Below, piece by piece: positions 1 through 7,281 of a stretch of 10,191 nucleotides of DNA. The notes under the pieces were generated by a model that searched no databases, was not told the DNA's origin, and worked only from the letters and a program-made list of their open reading frames with translations. Positions within the stretch are counted from its first letter, which is position 1. Every line of letters begins with the position of its first letter. This DNA is from Bacteroidaceae bacterium (GTDB lineage: Bacteria > Bacteroidota > Bacteroidia > Bacteroidales > Bacteroidaceae). The position numbers and the translations under genes are program-made. Location: the NCBI GenBank assembly GCA_017466965.1, contig JAFTTD010000051.1, positions 1 to 10,191 of the forward strand. The letters run 5' to 3'.

Positions 1-120
1 AAGTTCCCTTTGCTCGCCAATAGGCAAGACAACAGATTCACAAGAGTGTCTTGCAGACATTATCTTGATGATTATAGAAGTAATCTTATAGGTTGTCGTT
101 TAGTCCTTAATAAAAAATGA
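1..120 (+). CDS. C-terminal end of a SUMF1/formylglycine-generating-enzyme-like protein (5' partial)
   Basis: Frame 1 is open from the first base of the window to a TGA at 118-120, giving 39 residues. The end contains the pattern R-x-S-C-R-H-Y followed by YRSNLIGCRLVLNKK. This resembles the C-terminal tail of SUMF1 (FGE-sulfatase) domains, where a conserved arginine-rich strand is followed by G-F-R-L-V; here Cys replaces the usual Phe. The stop overlaps the start of the next gene as ATGA, as in translationally coupled genes, which supports it being real. Bacteroidetes SUMF1-like proteins are often exported lipoproteins with no proven sulfatase-activating role, so the function is open. With only 39 residues the family assignment is tentative; the reading frame is more secure than the name. 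Confidence 0.55.
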   Translation, partial: KFPLLANRQDNRFTRVSCRHYLDDYRSNLIGCRLVLNKK

Positions 121-1901
121 AGAATATGAAAACAAAAATAATGTTTTTTCTTTTATGCATTACAATAGTGTCATGCACCAAAGACTTAATTTACAACAAT
201 GGAATGTATTCTGATGATATGGAGGTTAATACTCCTAAATCAAAAGTATTGAATGTTGCTGAGCCTGGAACGTTGTCTTTGTTGATTTTAGGTGAGGAGA
301 AGGATAATGTTATTTCACTAAAACTGTCTGGTGCTCTGAATAGTGACGATTTAAGGTTTATAAGAGAAATGGCAGGCTCAGATTCTTATGGCAATAAAAC
401 TAATGGGTCTTTAGAAACTCTTGATTTATCTGAAGTGACCTTTGTAAAAGGAGGAAATCCGTATTATTATTATGTGACAGATGATGCTGTTGAAGAGTGT
501 TGTATTAGTGATGGTCATATCAGTAGATATGCTTTTGGATATTGTAACAAGTTAAAGCATGTGATTCTTCCAGATGGGGTTACTCATATAGACTCCCAGG
601 CTTTCTACGACTGTTCACAACTTCTTACAATAAATATACCTTCTACAGTTAAGTCTATGGGTAGAAGTGTTTTTTGTTACTGCAATAGTTTATCTTCAAA
701 AATAGTTGTGCCTGAAGGCATTAGAATTATTAATGACTTTACATTTTATGAATGTAACTCTATAGTGGAAATATCACTTCCTTCTACTATTGAATCAATA
801 GGCTATTCGGCTTTTGAAGGTTGTCATAAGATTGTGTCTCTTGGTGATTTAAAGAACTTGAGAGGCTTTGAGGAATATGCTTTTAAAGAATGTAGGAATT
901 TAGAGACAATAAATATTCCTTCTGAAATGGAGTATATACCCGAAGGAGCGTTTTATGGCTGTTATAAATTAAATAATATATCGTTGCCACAAAATGTTAA
1001 ATATATTGGTAAAAGTGCTTTTTATTTCACAAAAGAACTTTTGTCAATAGAATTAACTGAAAATTTGGACAGTATTGCGGAATATGCTTTTTATTCATCT
1101 GGGCTTAATGTCGATTTAGTGTTGCCAAAATCATTGAAATTTGTTGGGGCTGCTGCTTTTGGCCAGACAAGTATAACCGGTGTTTTAATACAGTCCAATA
1201 TTGAAACCCAAAATAACTTTTATGATGTGTTTTACAATTGTAACGATCTTGTGAATTTAACGTTAGCTGAGGGGTGTGAATTTTTGCATATAGGTTTTTC
1301 TGGTTGTAGCTTGTTGACAAATATTAGTCTTCCGGAATCTTTGAAAGAAATTGGCTCTTACTATTATTTAGATTACGGATTGATATATGAAGAAAATTAC
1401 AGTATTTTTTCTAATTGTGAGAATTTATCAAAAATTATAATACCTAAGAATGTAAGCCATATTGGAAGTTATACATTTTCTAATTGTACTTCATTAAATG
1501 AAGTGGTGCTTTTGGGTGATTTGAGAGTGTTGAATCAAGGTGCTTTTTCGGGTTGTACTTATTTGACAAAAATAAATTTGCCAGAAGGTTTGGATTCAAT
1601 CAATTATAGGGCTTTTGAGGATTGTGCTTATCTTAAAACTATAGAAATTCCAGAATCTGTTAAATTTATTGATAGAGAAGTATTTAAAGGTTGTTCTAAC
1701 TTAGAGAAGATAACTATTCCTAGTAATATACAAAAATTAGAGGATGGAACGTTTAATGGTTGTACCAGTCTTGCAGAAATTTCTATGCAAAACGTACAGT
1801 CAATAGGAAACTCTTGCTTTTATAAATGTTCAGCTCTGAATATAGAAAACATGCCAAAGGGTTTGCTTATTGTGGGTGATTATGCTTTGCTGAATGTGTG
1901 A
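117..1901 (+). CDS. BspA-like LRR_5 surface lipoprotein, frameshifted before its C-terminus
   Basis: The protein has 594 residues and a type II signal peptide ending in ITIVSC, with the lipidated Cys at residue 20. A start at 126 would also keep it. Residues 50-115 carry the N-terminal block common in Bacteroidetes LRR proteins (LKLSGALNSDDL, IREMAG, LETLDLSE). From about residue 138 onward there are some 19 repeats of 20-25 residues with the pattern aF-x-x-C-x-x-L followed by I-x-(I/L)-P and a turn, the Treponema/BspA-type LRR_5 signature. Related proteins bind host proteins or other bacteria at the cell surface; the ligand here is unknown. The frame ends in LLNV and a TGA in mid-repeat. The remaining repeats and the normal C-terminus follow in the -1 frame (1898-2206). 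Adding one T to the TTT run at 1886-1888 gives DYAFAECVKLDD, a perfect repeat, and a 696-residue protein. Confidence 0.85.
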   Translation: MKNMKTKIMFFLLCITIVSCTKDLIYNNGMYSDDMEVNTPKSKVLNVAEPGTLSLLILGEEKDNVISLKLSGALNSDDLRFIREMAGSDSYGNKTNGSLETLDLSEVTFVKGGNPYYYYVTDDAVEECCISDGHISRYAFGYCNKLKHVILPDGVTHIDSQAFYDCSQLLTINIPSTVKSMGRSVFCYCNSLSSKIVVPEGIRIINDFTFYECNSIVEISLPSTIESIGYSAFEGCHKIVSLGDLKNLRGFEEYAFKECRNLETINIPSEMEYIPEGAFYGCYKLNNISLPQNVKYIGKSAFYFTKELLSIELTENLDSIAEYAFYSSGLNVDLVLPKSLKFVGAAAFGQTSITGVLIQSNIETQNNFYDVFYNCNDLVNLTLAEGCEFLHIGFSGCSLLTNISLPESLKEIGSYYYLDYGLIYEENYSIFSNCENLSKIIIPKNVSHIGSYTFSNCTSLNEVVLLGDLRVLNQGAFSGCTYLTKINLPEGLDSINYRAFEDCAYLKTIEIPESVKFIDREVFKGCSNLEKITIPSNIQKLEDGTFNGCTSLAEISMQNVQSIGNSCFYKCSALNIENMPKGLLIVGDYALLNV

Positions 1902-2206
1902 AATTAGATGATGTGCTTTTTGCGGATGGTATTAAAACAATAGGAGAATCCGCTTTTGGAAATTGCATTACATTGAATACCGTATTCATCCCTGCAACTG
2001 TTGAAACTTTAGGTTATAATTGTTTTAACAATTGCTATAAATTAGCCGATTTTACAATAAGACATGAATCGCCATTAGTGGTTAATAATAATGTTTTTGA
2101 AGGTTGCGCTCTTAAAAATGCCGTTTTAAATGTACCTATAGGTACGATAGAAAAATATAAAGAAGCTTCAGTCTGGAGTGAATTTGGAATTATTAATGAA
2201 GTGTGA
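1898..2206 (+). pseudogene. 3' fragment of the same LRR_5 lipoprotein gene, detached by a frameshift
   Basis: This frame begins with a GTG that merely overlaps the upstream TGA. It lacks a signal peptide and is very unlikely to be a separate gene. It encodes three more LRR_5 repeats (SAFGNCITL, NCFNNCYKL, NVFEGCAL) and then the standard C-terminal cap of BspA-like proteins: a V-P-x-G-T strand, a Y-K-x-A turn, a W, and a short hydrophobic tail ending GIINEV. The complete cap and the exact repeat phase show it was joined to 117-1901 until a single base was lost from a T run. Whether the loss is a real mutation, population variation or a sequencing or assembly error cannot be told from one sequence. 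Confidence 0.85.
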
Positions 2207-2221
2207 TTATTTTAATAAACA

Positions 2222-3061
2222 ATGAATATGATGAATAAAAAAATTGAATTTTTACTATTGCTTTTAATCTGTTTGTGCACATTCTGTTCTTGTGGTAAAG
2301 ACGAAGAGGAGAATGATGAGATGGTTGAGCTTTCTATGCCTGATATTCGTGATGTTGGAATTGAAAGAAAATTATTTCAATATGTGGGAAGTAGGTATTA
2401 TATGTTCCATTGGGATAATTATAAAGTGAAAAATGTTACCAGCACTTACACTCAATCCAATTGGGTAATGAGCACATCTCCATTGTCTTTTAAGTTTACT
2501 CGTAGTTGGGATGATTTTGTATATTATGAGTCCTACCAGGATATAGTTCAGAATGATAAGGGGCTGATAATGAATATGAATCTTGTAATAACAAGAGATT
2601 TTATAACTGAAAACAAAATAGAGAATGTTATCAGTGCGTATTCTTTTTTGTACGATAAGAACGATCGTCTGATTGAAATAAATGAGGTGACAGAAGGAAA
2701 TAAGATTATAACAAAATTAGAATGGAATGAAGATGGTGCATTGAACTCATGTATAAAGTATTCAGGTGATGAAATTCTGCTTGAATATCATTATTATTAT
2801 GATGGAAAAATTAATAATGATGGTTTATATGTAGAATTACAAATGCCAGAATTTGGGGATGCTCCTTTCTTGTATCTTTCTGGATTGTTTGGACGAGCAT
2901 CTTCCATGTTACCTTATGCTGTAGTGCTTGTAGAAGATGGTTCGGAAAGTACATACGAATTAAATTATGATATAAATGAAAAGGGTAATCTTCAGCAGAT
3001 TTTTACAACTTTATATTATGATGGGGAAGAAGTCCTTTCTTATGAAAATGTATATGAGTAA
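2222..3061 (+). CDS. small predicted surface lipoprotein, family not recognised with confidence
   Basis: The protein has 279 residues and begins 15 bases after the LRR fragment, so it is probably cotranscribed. Three nearby ATGs (2222, 2228, 2231) could start it. All keep a hydrophobic type II signal peptide ending TFCSC, with the lipidated Cys at residue 24. The mature N-terminus reads C-G-K-D-E-E-E-N-D. An acidic stretch right after the Cys is the lipoprotein export signal that sends Bacteroidetes lipoproteins to the outer face of the outer membrane. The rest is rich in Tyr, Asp and Glu, with beta-strand repeats of the type LIEINEVTEGN, LEWNEDGAL, YHYYYDGKI and YELNYDINEKGNL. These recall DUF4595-like or YD-like Bacteroidetes lipoproteins, but I would not assign a family from this alone. 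No catalytic motif is visible. A strong terminator follows. Confidence 0.8.
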   Translation: MNMMNKKIEFLLLLLICLCTFCSCGKDEEENDEMVELSMPDIRDVGIERKLFQYVGSRYYMFHWDNYKVKNVTSTYTQSNWVMSTSPLSFKFTRSWDDFVYYESYQDIVQNDKGLIMNMNLVITRDFITENKIENVISAYSFLYDKNDRLIEINEVTEGNKIITKLEWNEDGALNSCIKYSGDEILLEYHYYYDGKINNDGLYVELQMPEFGDAPFLYLSGLFGRASSMLPYAVVLVEDGSESTYELNYDINEKGNLQQIFTTLYYDGEEVLSYENVYE

Positions 3062-3083
3062 ATAAACGTATTTTTCAGAGATG

Positions 3084-3126
3084 TCAAGCCTGATGCTCAT
3101 TCGTTGAGTGTCGGGCTTGATTTTTT
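3084..3126 (+). terminator. Rho-independent terminator after the lipoprotein gene
   Basis: A stem begins TCAAGCC at 3084 and closes with GGCTTGA at 3114-3120. The arms pair over about 16 positions, allowing three G-U wobbles, around a TTCGT loop, and six T follow directly. It sits 22 bases after the lipoprotein stop codon and marks the end of the surface-protein operon. Confidence 0.9.
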
Positions 3127-3183
3127 CAATGTTTTATTTTAAGGTATTAGGTGGAAAGGGCTATAATTGAGTTGTAAGGTATT

Positions 3184-3210
3184 GAGGCGTATTTGAGTTT
3201 GTAAGTTTTT
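3184..3210 (+). repeat. 27-bp degenerate dispersed repeat, upstream copy
   Basis: It starts GAGGCGT and continues with TTTGAG and TTGTAAG. A direct copy with about four mismatches lies at 4584-4610, so the pair flanks the acetyltransferase gene. Its reverse complement resembles the AACCTTAT-type octamers at 9651-9690. Confidence 0.5.
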
Positions 3211-3214
3211 GGAA

Positions 3215-3243
3215 GGAGATTCCTCACATACGTTCGGAATGAC
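3215..3243. repeat. Short REP-like palindromic element
   Basis: The arms ATTCC (3219-3223) and GGAAT (3236-3240) form an inverted repeat inside a GGAGATTCC...CGGAATGAC context. From memory, similar GAGATTCCTC...CGGAATGAC sequences recur between genes in many bacterial genomes; I could not search to confirm it. Confidence 0.4.
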
Positions 3244-3303
3244 TAGATGGAAAGGGGAGACGTGGCAAAGCACTATTTAAGGTTATGAGGTAAGCAACTA
3301 AAA

Positions 3304-3335
3304 AACTCAAAAACTTAAGAACTCAAAAACTAAAA
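3304..3335 (+). repeat. Tandem array of four 8-bp units, AACTNNNN type
   Basis: Four consecutive octamers each begin with AACT; the first and third are both AACTCAAA, so the array also has a 16-bp periodicity. It shares the 8-bp period and the AAC start with arrays at 4631-4662, 4722-4774, 9516-9550 and 9651-9690, although the unit sequence differs. Confidence 0.65.
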
Positions 3336-3404
3336 TGCGCTTGCGGTGCGGTGGCAATAGTCAAAAAAAGGGAGGGGATAGCTAAGAATCAAGAATAAAA
3401 TTCG

Positions 3405-3412
3405 TATATTTG
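3405..3412 (+). promoter_or_regulatory. Bacteroidetes-type -7 element for the acetyltransferase gene
   Basis: TATATTTG matches the TAnnTTTG -7 consensus of Bacteroidetes housekeeping promoters exactly and lies 21 bases before the ATG at 3434. No clear TTTG -33 element is present at the expected distance, so the promoter is supported by one box only. Confidence 0.5.
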
Positions 3413-3433
3413 CCCATCTTATGTTCTATAGAT

Positions 3434-4573
3434 ATGGCAAATAATATTATTATCAAGCAGGTAGAGGGTAAAAAGGAACTGAAAAAGTTTATCCGTTTCA
3501 ATTATGAACTTTATAAGGATAATGCTTATTCTGTTCCGGATCTCTATGAAGATATGCTGGCTACGTTCTCTGACAAGAATGCGGCAATGGAGTTTTGCGA
3601 GGCTGTCTATTTCCTTGCATATAAGGATGGCAAGATTGTGGGACGTGTTGCCGGCATCATAAACCATAAGGCTAATGCTACTTGGGGCCTCAAGGCTGTG
3701 AGGTTTGGTTGGATTGACTTCGTTGATGATGAAGAGGTGAGCCGTCTGTTGATTGAGGCTGTTGAGAAATGGGGACGCCAGAAGGGCATGACTGAGATTC
3801 AGGGACCGCTCGGCTTCACTGACTTTGATGCAGAGGGTATGCTTATTGAGGGCTTTGAGGAACTGAGCACTATGGCTACCATTTATAATTATCCTTATTA
3901 TCCTAAACATATTGAGAAACTTGGGTTTGAGAAGGATGCTGACTGGATTGAGATGCTGATTAAGGTGCCGAGAGAAACGGGGCTTCCTGACAGGTTCAAG
4001 AGGATTGCAGAGATTGTGATGCAGAAATATAATCTTAAACTGAAGAAATATACTTCTGCAAAAAAACTGAAGGATGATTACGGCCAGGAAATTTTCAAGC
4101 TTGTGAATGAGGCTTTCAAGCCTTTGTTCGGATATTCGGAGTTGTCGCAGAAGCAGATTGACCAGTATGTGAATATGTATTTGCCTGTTCTTGACTTGAA
4201 ACTTATCTCGTTGATTACTGAGGCTGACGGGCGACTGGTTGGTGTCGGCATTTCCATGCCTTCAATGTCGCGTGCGCTTCAGAAGGCCAAGGGCAAGCTT
4301 TTCCCTTTCGGGTGGTGGCATTTGCTTAAGAACCTTAAGATTAAGAAACCTAAACTGCTTGACCTCATGATTGTGGCTATCAGTCCTGAATATCAGGGCA
4401 AGGGTGTCAATTCGCTGTTGTTCTACGACCTTCTTCCTATATATGTGTCTGAGGGATATGAGTATGTGGAGACGAATGTAGAGCTTGAGTCAAATTCTAA
4501 GGTGCAGCAGCAGTGGATATACTTTGAGCGCCGTCAGCATAAGCGCAGAAGGTGCTTCAAAAAGAAGTTGTGA
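3434..4573 (+). CDS. GNAT-superfamily N-acetyltransferase-like protein
   Basis: I start this gene at the ATG at 3434, giving 379 residues. The longer frame needs a TTG at 3410 that lies inside the -7 box. The N-terminal half has a GNAT-like strand pair (YFLAYKDGKIVGRVAGII, near residues 59-76). The C-terminal half has the acetyl-CoA motif A, VAISPEYQGKGVN, with Q-G-K-G at 321-324. Two tandem GNAT folds are therefore likely, the second bearing the better cofactor site. The tail is very basic (ERRQHKRRRCFKKK); I recall similar tails in Bacteroidales homologues. The substrate is not predictable. The gene stands alone between repeat-rich spacers, and its codon use is closer to the core genes than to the AT-rich operon upstream. 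The protein appears full length, cytosolic and without a signal peptide. Confidence 0.75.
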   Translation: MANNIIIKQVEGKKELKKFIRFNYELYKDNAYSVPDLYEDMLATFSDKNAAMEFCEAVYFLAYKDGKIVGRVAGIINHKANATWGLKAVRFGWIDFVDDEEVSRLLIEAVEKWGRQKGMTEIQGPLGFTDFDAEGMLIEGFEELSTMATIYNYPYYPKHIEKLGFEKDADWIEMLIKVPRETGLPDRFKRIAEIVMQKYNLKLKKYTSAKKLKDDYGQEIFKLVNEAFKPLFGYSELSQKQIDQYVNMYLPVLDLKLISLITEADGRLVGVGISMPSMSRALQKAKGKLFPFGWWHLLKNLKIKKPKLLDLMIVAISPEYQGKGVNSLLFYDLLPIYVSEGYEYVETNVELESNSKVQQQWIYFERRQHKRRRCFKKKL

Positions 4574-4583
4574 AGTAGGTTGT

Positions 4584-4610
4584 GAGGCGTTTTTGAGGTT
4601 GTAAGGTTTC
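4584..4610 (+). repeat. 27-bp degenerate dispersed repeat, downstream copy
   Basis: This is a direct copy of 3184-3210 with about four mismatches. It begins 10 bases after the acetyltransferase stop codon and abuts the composite element at 4610. Confidence 0.5.
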
Positions 4611-4728
4611 TATGTTGAAGAATGATTTTTAGGAGTTCAGAAGTTCAGGAGTTCGGTAGTTCAGACGAATCTATGGGGTGTTTACATCCTATGCTATTGT
4701 CCCCTTTTAACTTCTTACTTTAACTCCT
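4610..4728 (+). repeat. Composite intergenic element, copy A (inverted partner at 9695-9839)
   Basis: In order: a short lead ending in ATTTTT, four 8-bp units of AGGAGTTC type (4631-4662), an invariant core, and two 13-bp pyrimidine-rich units (4702-4714 and 4715-4727). Aligned by eye with the reverse complement of 9695-9839, it shows about eight mismatches in 119 columns plus one 26-bp length difference. Bases 4656-4697 are identical to the complement of 9752-9793 over 42 positions. It encodes no protein. Confidence 0.9.
4673..4692. repeat. Imperfect dyad inside the core of the composite element
   Basis: ATGGGGTGT and ACATCCTAT flank a central TT; the complement of the right arm is ATAGGATGT, so 7 of 9 positions match, centred on TGTTTACA. 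As RNA on this strand the two mismatches become G-U pairs. It could be a protein-binding site or a weak hairpin. The same dyad lies in copy B at 9757-9776. Confidence 0.5.
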
Positions 4729-4774
4729 CTAACTCCTTAACTTCTTAACTCCTTTAACACTTCCTTAACTCCTA
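4722..4774 (+). repeat. Array of AACTCCTT-type octamers upstream of parE
   Basis: Units beginning AAC start at 4722, 4731, 4739, 4747, 4756 and 4767. Most are 8 or 9 bp (AACTCCTT, AACTTCTT); one is 11 bp. The array overlaps the right end of copy A and stops 29 bases before the parE start codon. No TAnnTTTG promoter box is evident between 4574 and 4803. Confidence 0.65.
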
Positions 4775-4803
4775 AAATATAAATTCCTTAAACTATAAAT
4801 ACC

Positions 4804-6762
4804 ATGCAAGAAACAGAGGGTATGAGCGTGCAAGAAATGCCGCAGACGGTTGAATATACAGACGATAACATCCGACATTTGTCTGACATGGACCATGTGC
4901 GTACTCGTCCGGGAATGTATATCGGCAGACTTGGCGATGGTTCTCATGCGGAGGACGGCATTTATGTTCTTCTGAAAGAAATCATGGACAACTCTATTGA
5001 CGAGTTCAAGATGAATGCCGGCAAACGCATTGAAATTGACATTACGGACAATCTGGCGGTGACAGTACGCGACTATGGACGAGGCATTCCTCAGGGAAAG
5101 ATGATTGAGGCTGTCAGTATGCTGAACACCGGAGGAAAGTATGACTCTAAGGCGTTCAAGAAGAGCGTTGGTCTCAATGGTGTAGGCACGAAGGCTGTGA
5201 ATGCCCTTAGCAGCAAGTTTGAGGTGAGGAGCTACAGAGAGGGGAAGGTGAGGACTGCCGTGTTTGAAAAGGGTAACCTCATGTCTGACGGCTGGGCTGA
5301 TTCGCAAGACGAAAACGGTACATACATACATTTTCAGCCAGACAATACTCTGTTTCTGAACTATCATTTCCATCCTGAATTTGTTGAGACGATGCTTAGA
5401 AACTATACGTATCTCAACACGGGACTGGAGATATTCTATAACGGCAAGCGCATTATCTCGCGCAATGGTCTGAAGGACCTCCTGACTGACACCATGACGA
5501 CTCAGCCTCTGTACCCGATTGTCCATTTGAAGGGAGAGGACATTGAGATTGCTTTCACTCATACCAATCAGCAGTATGGCGAAGAGTACCATTCGTTTGT
5601 AAATGGTCAGCACACCATTCAGGGCGGTACTCATCAGAGTGCTTTCAAGGAGCATATTGCCCGAACCATAAAGGAGTATTACAACAAGAACTATGAGTAT
5701 GGCGACATAAGGAACGGCATAGTTGCCGCCATAGCGATAAATGTGGAAGAACCGCAGTTTGAGAGCCAGACAAAGATAAAGCTCGGTTCGCTCACCATGG
5801 AACCTAACGGTGGAGTAAGTGTGAACAAGTTTGTTGGCGACTTCGTCAAGAACGAGGTTGACAACTATCTTCACAAGAATACTGACATTGCGGAGATTAT
5901 ACTGCAGAAGATACAGGACAACGAACGCGACCGCAAGGCTATTGCCGGAGTTACAAAACTGGCGCGCGAGCGTGCCAAGAAAGCCAATCTGCACAACCGC
6001 AAGCTGCGCGACTGCCGTGTGCATCTGAACGATGCCAAGGGCGACAGAAAGGAAGAGAGCTGCATATTCATCACTGAGGGTGACTCGGCGAGCGGAAGCA
6101 TCACCAAGAGCCGTGATGTGAACACTCAGGCTGTCTTCTCGCTCAGAGGAAAACCGCTGAACTCGTTCGGACTGACAAAGAAAATCGTTTATGAAAACGA
6201 GGAGTTCAATCTGCTGCAGGCGGCATTGAACATTGAGGACGGCATTGACGGATTGCGCTACAACAAGGTGATTGTTGCAACCGATGCCGATGTCGATGGA
6301 ATGCACATCCGCCTGCTGATGATAACATTCTTCCTGCAGTTTTTCCCCGAACTCATCAGAAAGGGCCATGTGCACATTTTGCAGACTCCGCTTTTCAGAG
6401 TGAGAAACAGGAAGAAGAAGATTCGCAAGGCGGCTCTTGAAGAACTGACAAAGGACAAGCCTCTTGACAAGGGCGACTTCGTAACGCTGTACTGCTACAA
6501 CGAGGAGGACCGCTTGAGAGCCATTGACTTGCTCGGACCTGATCCGGAAATAACACGATTCAAAGGACTTGGAGAAATATCGCCCGATGAGTTCAAGAAT
6601 TTCATCGGACCAGACATCAGGCTTGAGCAGGTGACGCTGCGCAAGACCGACAAGGTGAAGGAACTCCTTGAATACTATATGGGCAAGAACACCATGGAGC
6701 GCCAGAACTTCATCATCAACAACCTCGTGTTCGAGGAGGACAAGCCAGAGGAAGATTTCTGA
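4804..6762 (+). CDS. parE: DNA topoisomerase IV subunit B (ParE)
   Basis: This 652-residue type IIA topoisomerase ATPase subunit, with ParC, relaxes and decatenates DNA using ATP. The GHKL ATPase fold shows EIMDNSIDE (59-67, Asn63 for Mg-ATP), GRGIP (92-96), the GVGTK lid motif (126-130) and the transducer Q-T-K loop (322-324). The TOPRIM domain shows EGDSASG (425-431) and DADVD (494-498), the metal-binding acidic residues. FKGLGEIS follows near 575. The protein is full length, without the insertion seen in proteobacterial GyrB. I prefer ParE to GyrB because of the [15 protein letters not shown] form of the ATPase motif and the coaD neighbour, both of which I recall for Bacteroidales topoisomerase IV. 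The first ATG, at 4804, is used; no strong ribosome binding site is seen, as is usual in the phylum. coaD follows after 23 bases, so the two are probably cotranscribed. Confidence 0.88.
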   Translation: MQETEGMSVQEMPQTVEYTDDNIRHLSDMDHVRTRPGMYIGRLGDGSHAEDGIYVLLKEIMDNSIDEFKMNAGKRIEIDITDNLAVTVRDYGRGIPQGKMIEAVSMLNTGGKYDSKAFKKSVGLNGVGTKAVNALSSKFEVRSYREGKVRTAVFEKGNLMSDGWADSQDENGTYIHFQPDNTLFLNYHFHPEFVETMLRNYTYLNTGLEIFYNGKRIISRNGLKDLLTDTMTTQPLYPIVHLKGEDIEIAFTHTNQQYGEEYHSFVNGQHTIQGGTHQSAFKEHIARTIKEYYNKNYEYGDIRNGIVAAIAINVEEPQFESQTKIKLGSLTMEPNGGVSVNKFVGDFVKNEVDNYLHKNTDIAEIILQKIQDNERDRKAIAGVTKLARERAKKANLHNRKLRDCRVHLNDAKGDRKEESCIFITEGDSASGSITKSRDVNTQAVFSLRGKPLNSFGLTKKIVYENEEFNLLQAALNIEDGIDGLRYNKVIVATDADVDGMHIRLLMITFFLQFFPELIRKGHVHILQTPLFRVRNRKKKIRKAALEELTKDKPLDKGDFVTLYCYNEEDRLRAIDLLGPDPEITRFKGLGEISPDEFKNFIGPDIRLEQVTLRKTDKVKELLEYYMGKNTMERQNFIINNLVFEEDKPEEDF

Positions 6763-6785
6763 ACCATAGACAAATTAAGGCAGTT

Positions 6786-7241
6786 ATGAAGAAAGCACTT
6801 TTTGCAGGGAGTTTTGACCCCTTCACACGTGGTCATCAGTCGATAGTAGATCGTACACTTGCCATTGCCGATGAAGTGGTGATAGCCATAGGTGTCAATT
6901 CGGGAAAGACACCGATGTTCAGCCTTGAACAGCGCACCGAGATGATACGTCGTGTGTATGCAGGCAATGAGCGTGTCAGTGTAGAATCATACAGTGGCCT
7001 TACCACCGATTTCGCTCAATCCGTAGGGGCCACATTCCTTGTAAGGGGCGTTCGCTCAATAATGGATTTTGAAACGGAAAAGAACATAGCCGACGTTAAC
7101 AGAAAACTTACAGGCATAGAGACTGTGTTGCTGATAACAGAGCCGGAGTTTTCAAGCATAAGCTCCAGCATTGTGCGCGAACTGATGAGCTATGGCAGGG
7201 ATGTGACAGAGTTTTTGCCAGACGGAATGGGCGATTTTTAG
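6786..7241 (+). CDS. coaD: Pantetheine-phosphate adenylyltransferase
   Basis: CoaD transfers AMP from ATP to 4'-phosphopantetheine to make dephospho-CoA, the penultimate step of coenzyme A synthesis, in the cytosol. The 151 residues fit the family's usual 150-165. The nucleotidyltransferase signature appears as AGSFDPFTRGH (7-17), where the T-x-G-H form of the H-x-G-H motif is normal for CoaD. The substrate-binding LVRGVRSIMDFETE segment lies near 85-98, and the second ATP motif, ISSSIVREL, near 124-132. The gene follows parE by 23 bases. A hairpin with a T run begins 12 bases past its stop, so transcription may end there before the toxin-antitoxin promoter. Confidence 0.95.
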   Translation: MKKALFAGSFDPFTRGHQSIVDRTLAIADEVVIAIGVNSGKTPMFSLEQRTEMIRRVYAGNERVSVESYSGLTTDFAQSVGATFLVRGVRSIMDFETEKNIADVNRKLTGIETVLLITEPEFSSISSSIVRELMSYGRDVTEFLPDGMGDF

Positions 7242-7253
7242 AATCTTTTTTAC

Positions 7254-7275
7254 AGTGTACCAATTTGTGTACACT
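7254..7275. promoter_or_regulatory. Probable YefM-type autoregulatory operator
   Basis: A perfect GTGTACAC palindrome (7267-7274) contains the hexamer TGTACA (7268-7273). A one-mismatch hexamer, TGTACC, lies at 7256-7261, 12 bp away centre to centre. As I recall, E. coli YefM and YefM-YoeB bind adjacent long and short palindromes with TGTACA cores at that same spacing. The site ends three bases before the -33 box of the antitoxin promoter, where binding could block RNA polymerase. Confidence 0.6.
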
Positions 7276-7281
7276 TTTTTT
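7254..7281 (+). terminator. Possible coaD terminator, overlapping the toxin-antitoxin control region
   Basis: A 7-bp perfect inverted repeat (AGTGTAC 7254-7260, GTACACT 7269-7275) with an 8-base loop runs into seven T (7275-7281). The layout fits an intrinsic terminator, but the stem is short and AT-containing, and the same bases read equally well as an antitoxin operator. Confidence 0.45.

Larger units (their letters stand above)
3127..3433. other. Repeat-rich spacer between the surface operon and the acetyltransferase gene
   Basis: I see no gene in this spacer of about 300 bases. It holds a copy of a 27-bp degenerate repeat (3184-3210), a short palindromic element (3215-3243), a 13-bp segment at 3278-3290 that is the exact reverse complement of 9660-9672, an array of four 8-bp units (3304-3335), and a -7 promoter element next to the downstream gene. 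Confidence 0.6.

Noticed and set aside
24..54. 8-bp inverted repeat (GCAAGACA / TGTCTTGC) as a terminator or invertible-promoter end
   Set aside because: It lies within the open SUMF1-like frame, has a 15-base loop and no T run. Chance pairing inside a coding region is the simpler reading.
3304..3335. CRISPR-like array in the spacer repeats
   Set aside because: Units are 8 bp and adjacent with no spacers, and no cas gene is present; the same holds for the other octamer arrays.
3419..3910. 163-codon minus-strand frame opposite the acetyltransferase
   Set aside because: The plus-strand protein has a credible GNAT motif and a -7 box; the antisense frame has neither.
4574..4803. Insertion sequence or transposase remnant around composite element A
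   Set aside because: No open frame, transposase motif or target-site duplication is visible. A non-autonomous element remains possible but unproven.
4765..6375. 536-codon open frame on the minus strand opposite parE
   Set aside because: The plus strand encodes ParE with all ATPase and TOPRIM motifs. The antisense product has no recognisable domain and is best explained by codon bias leaving the opposite frame free of stops.
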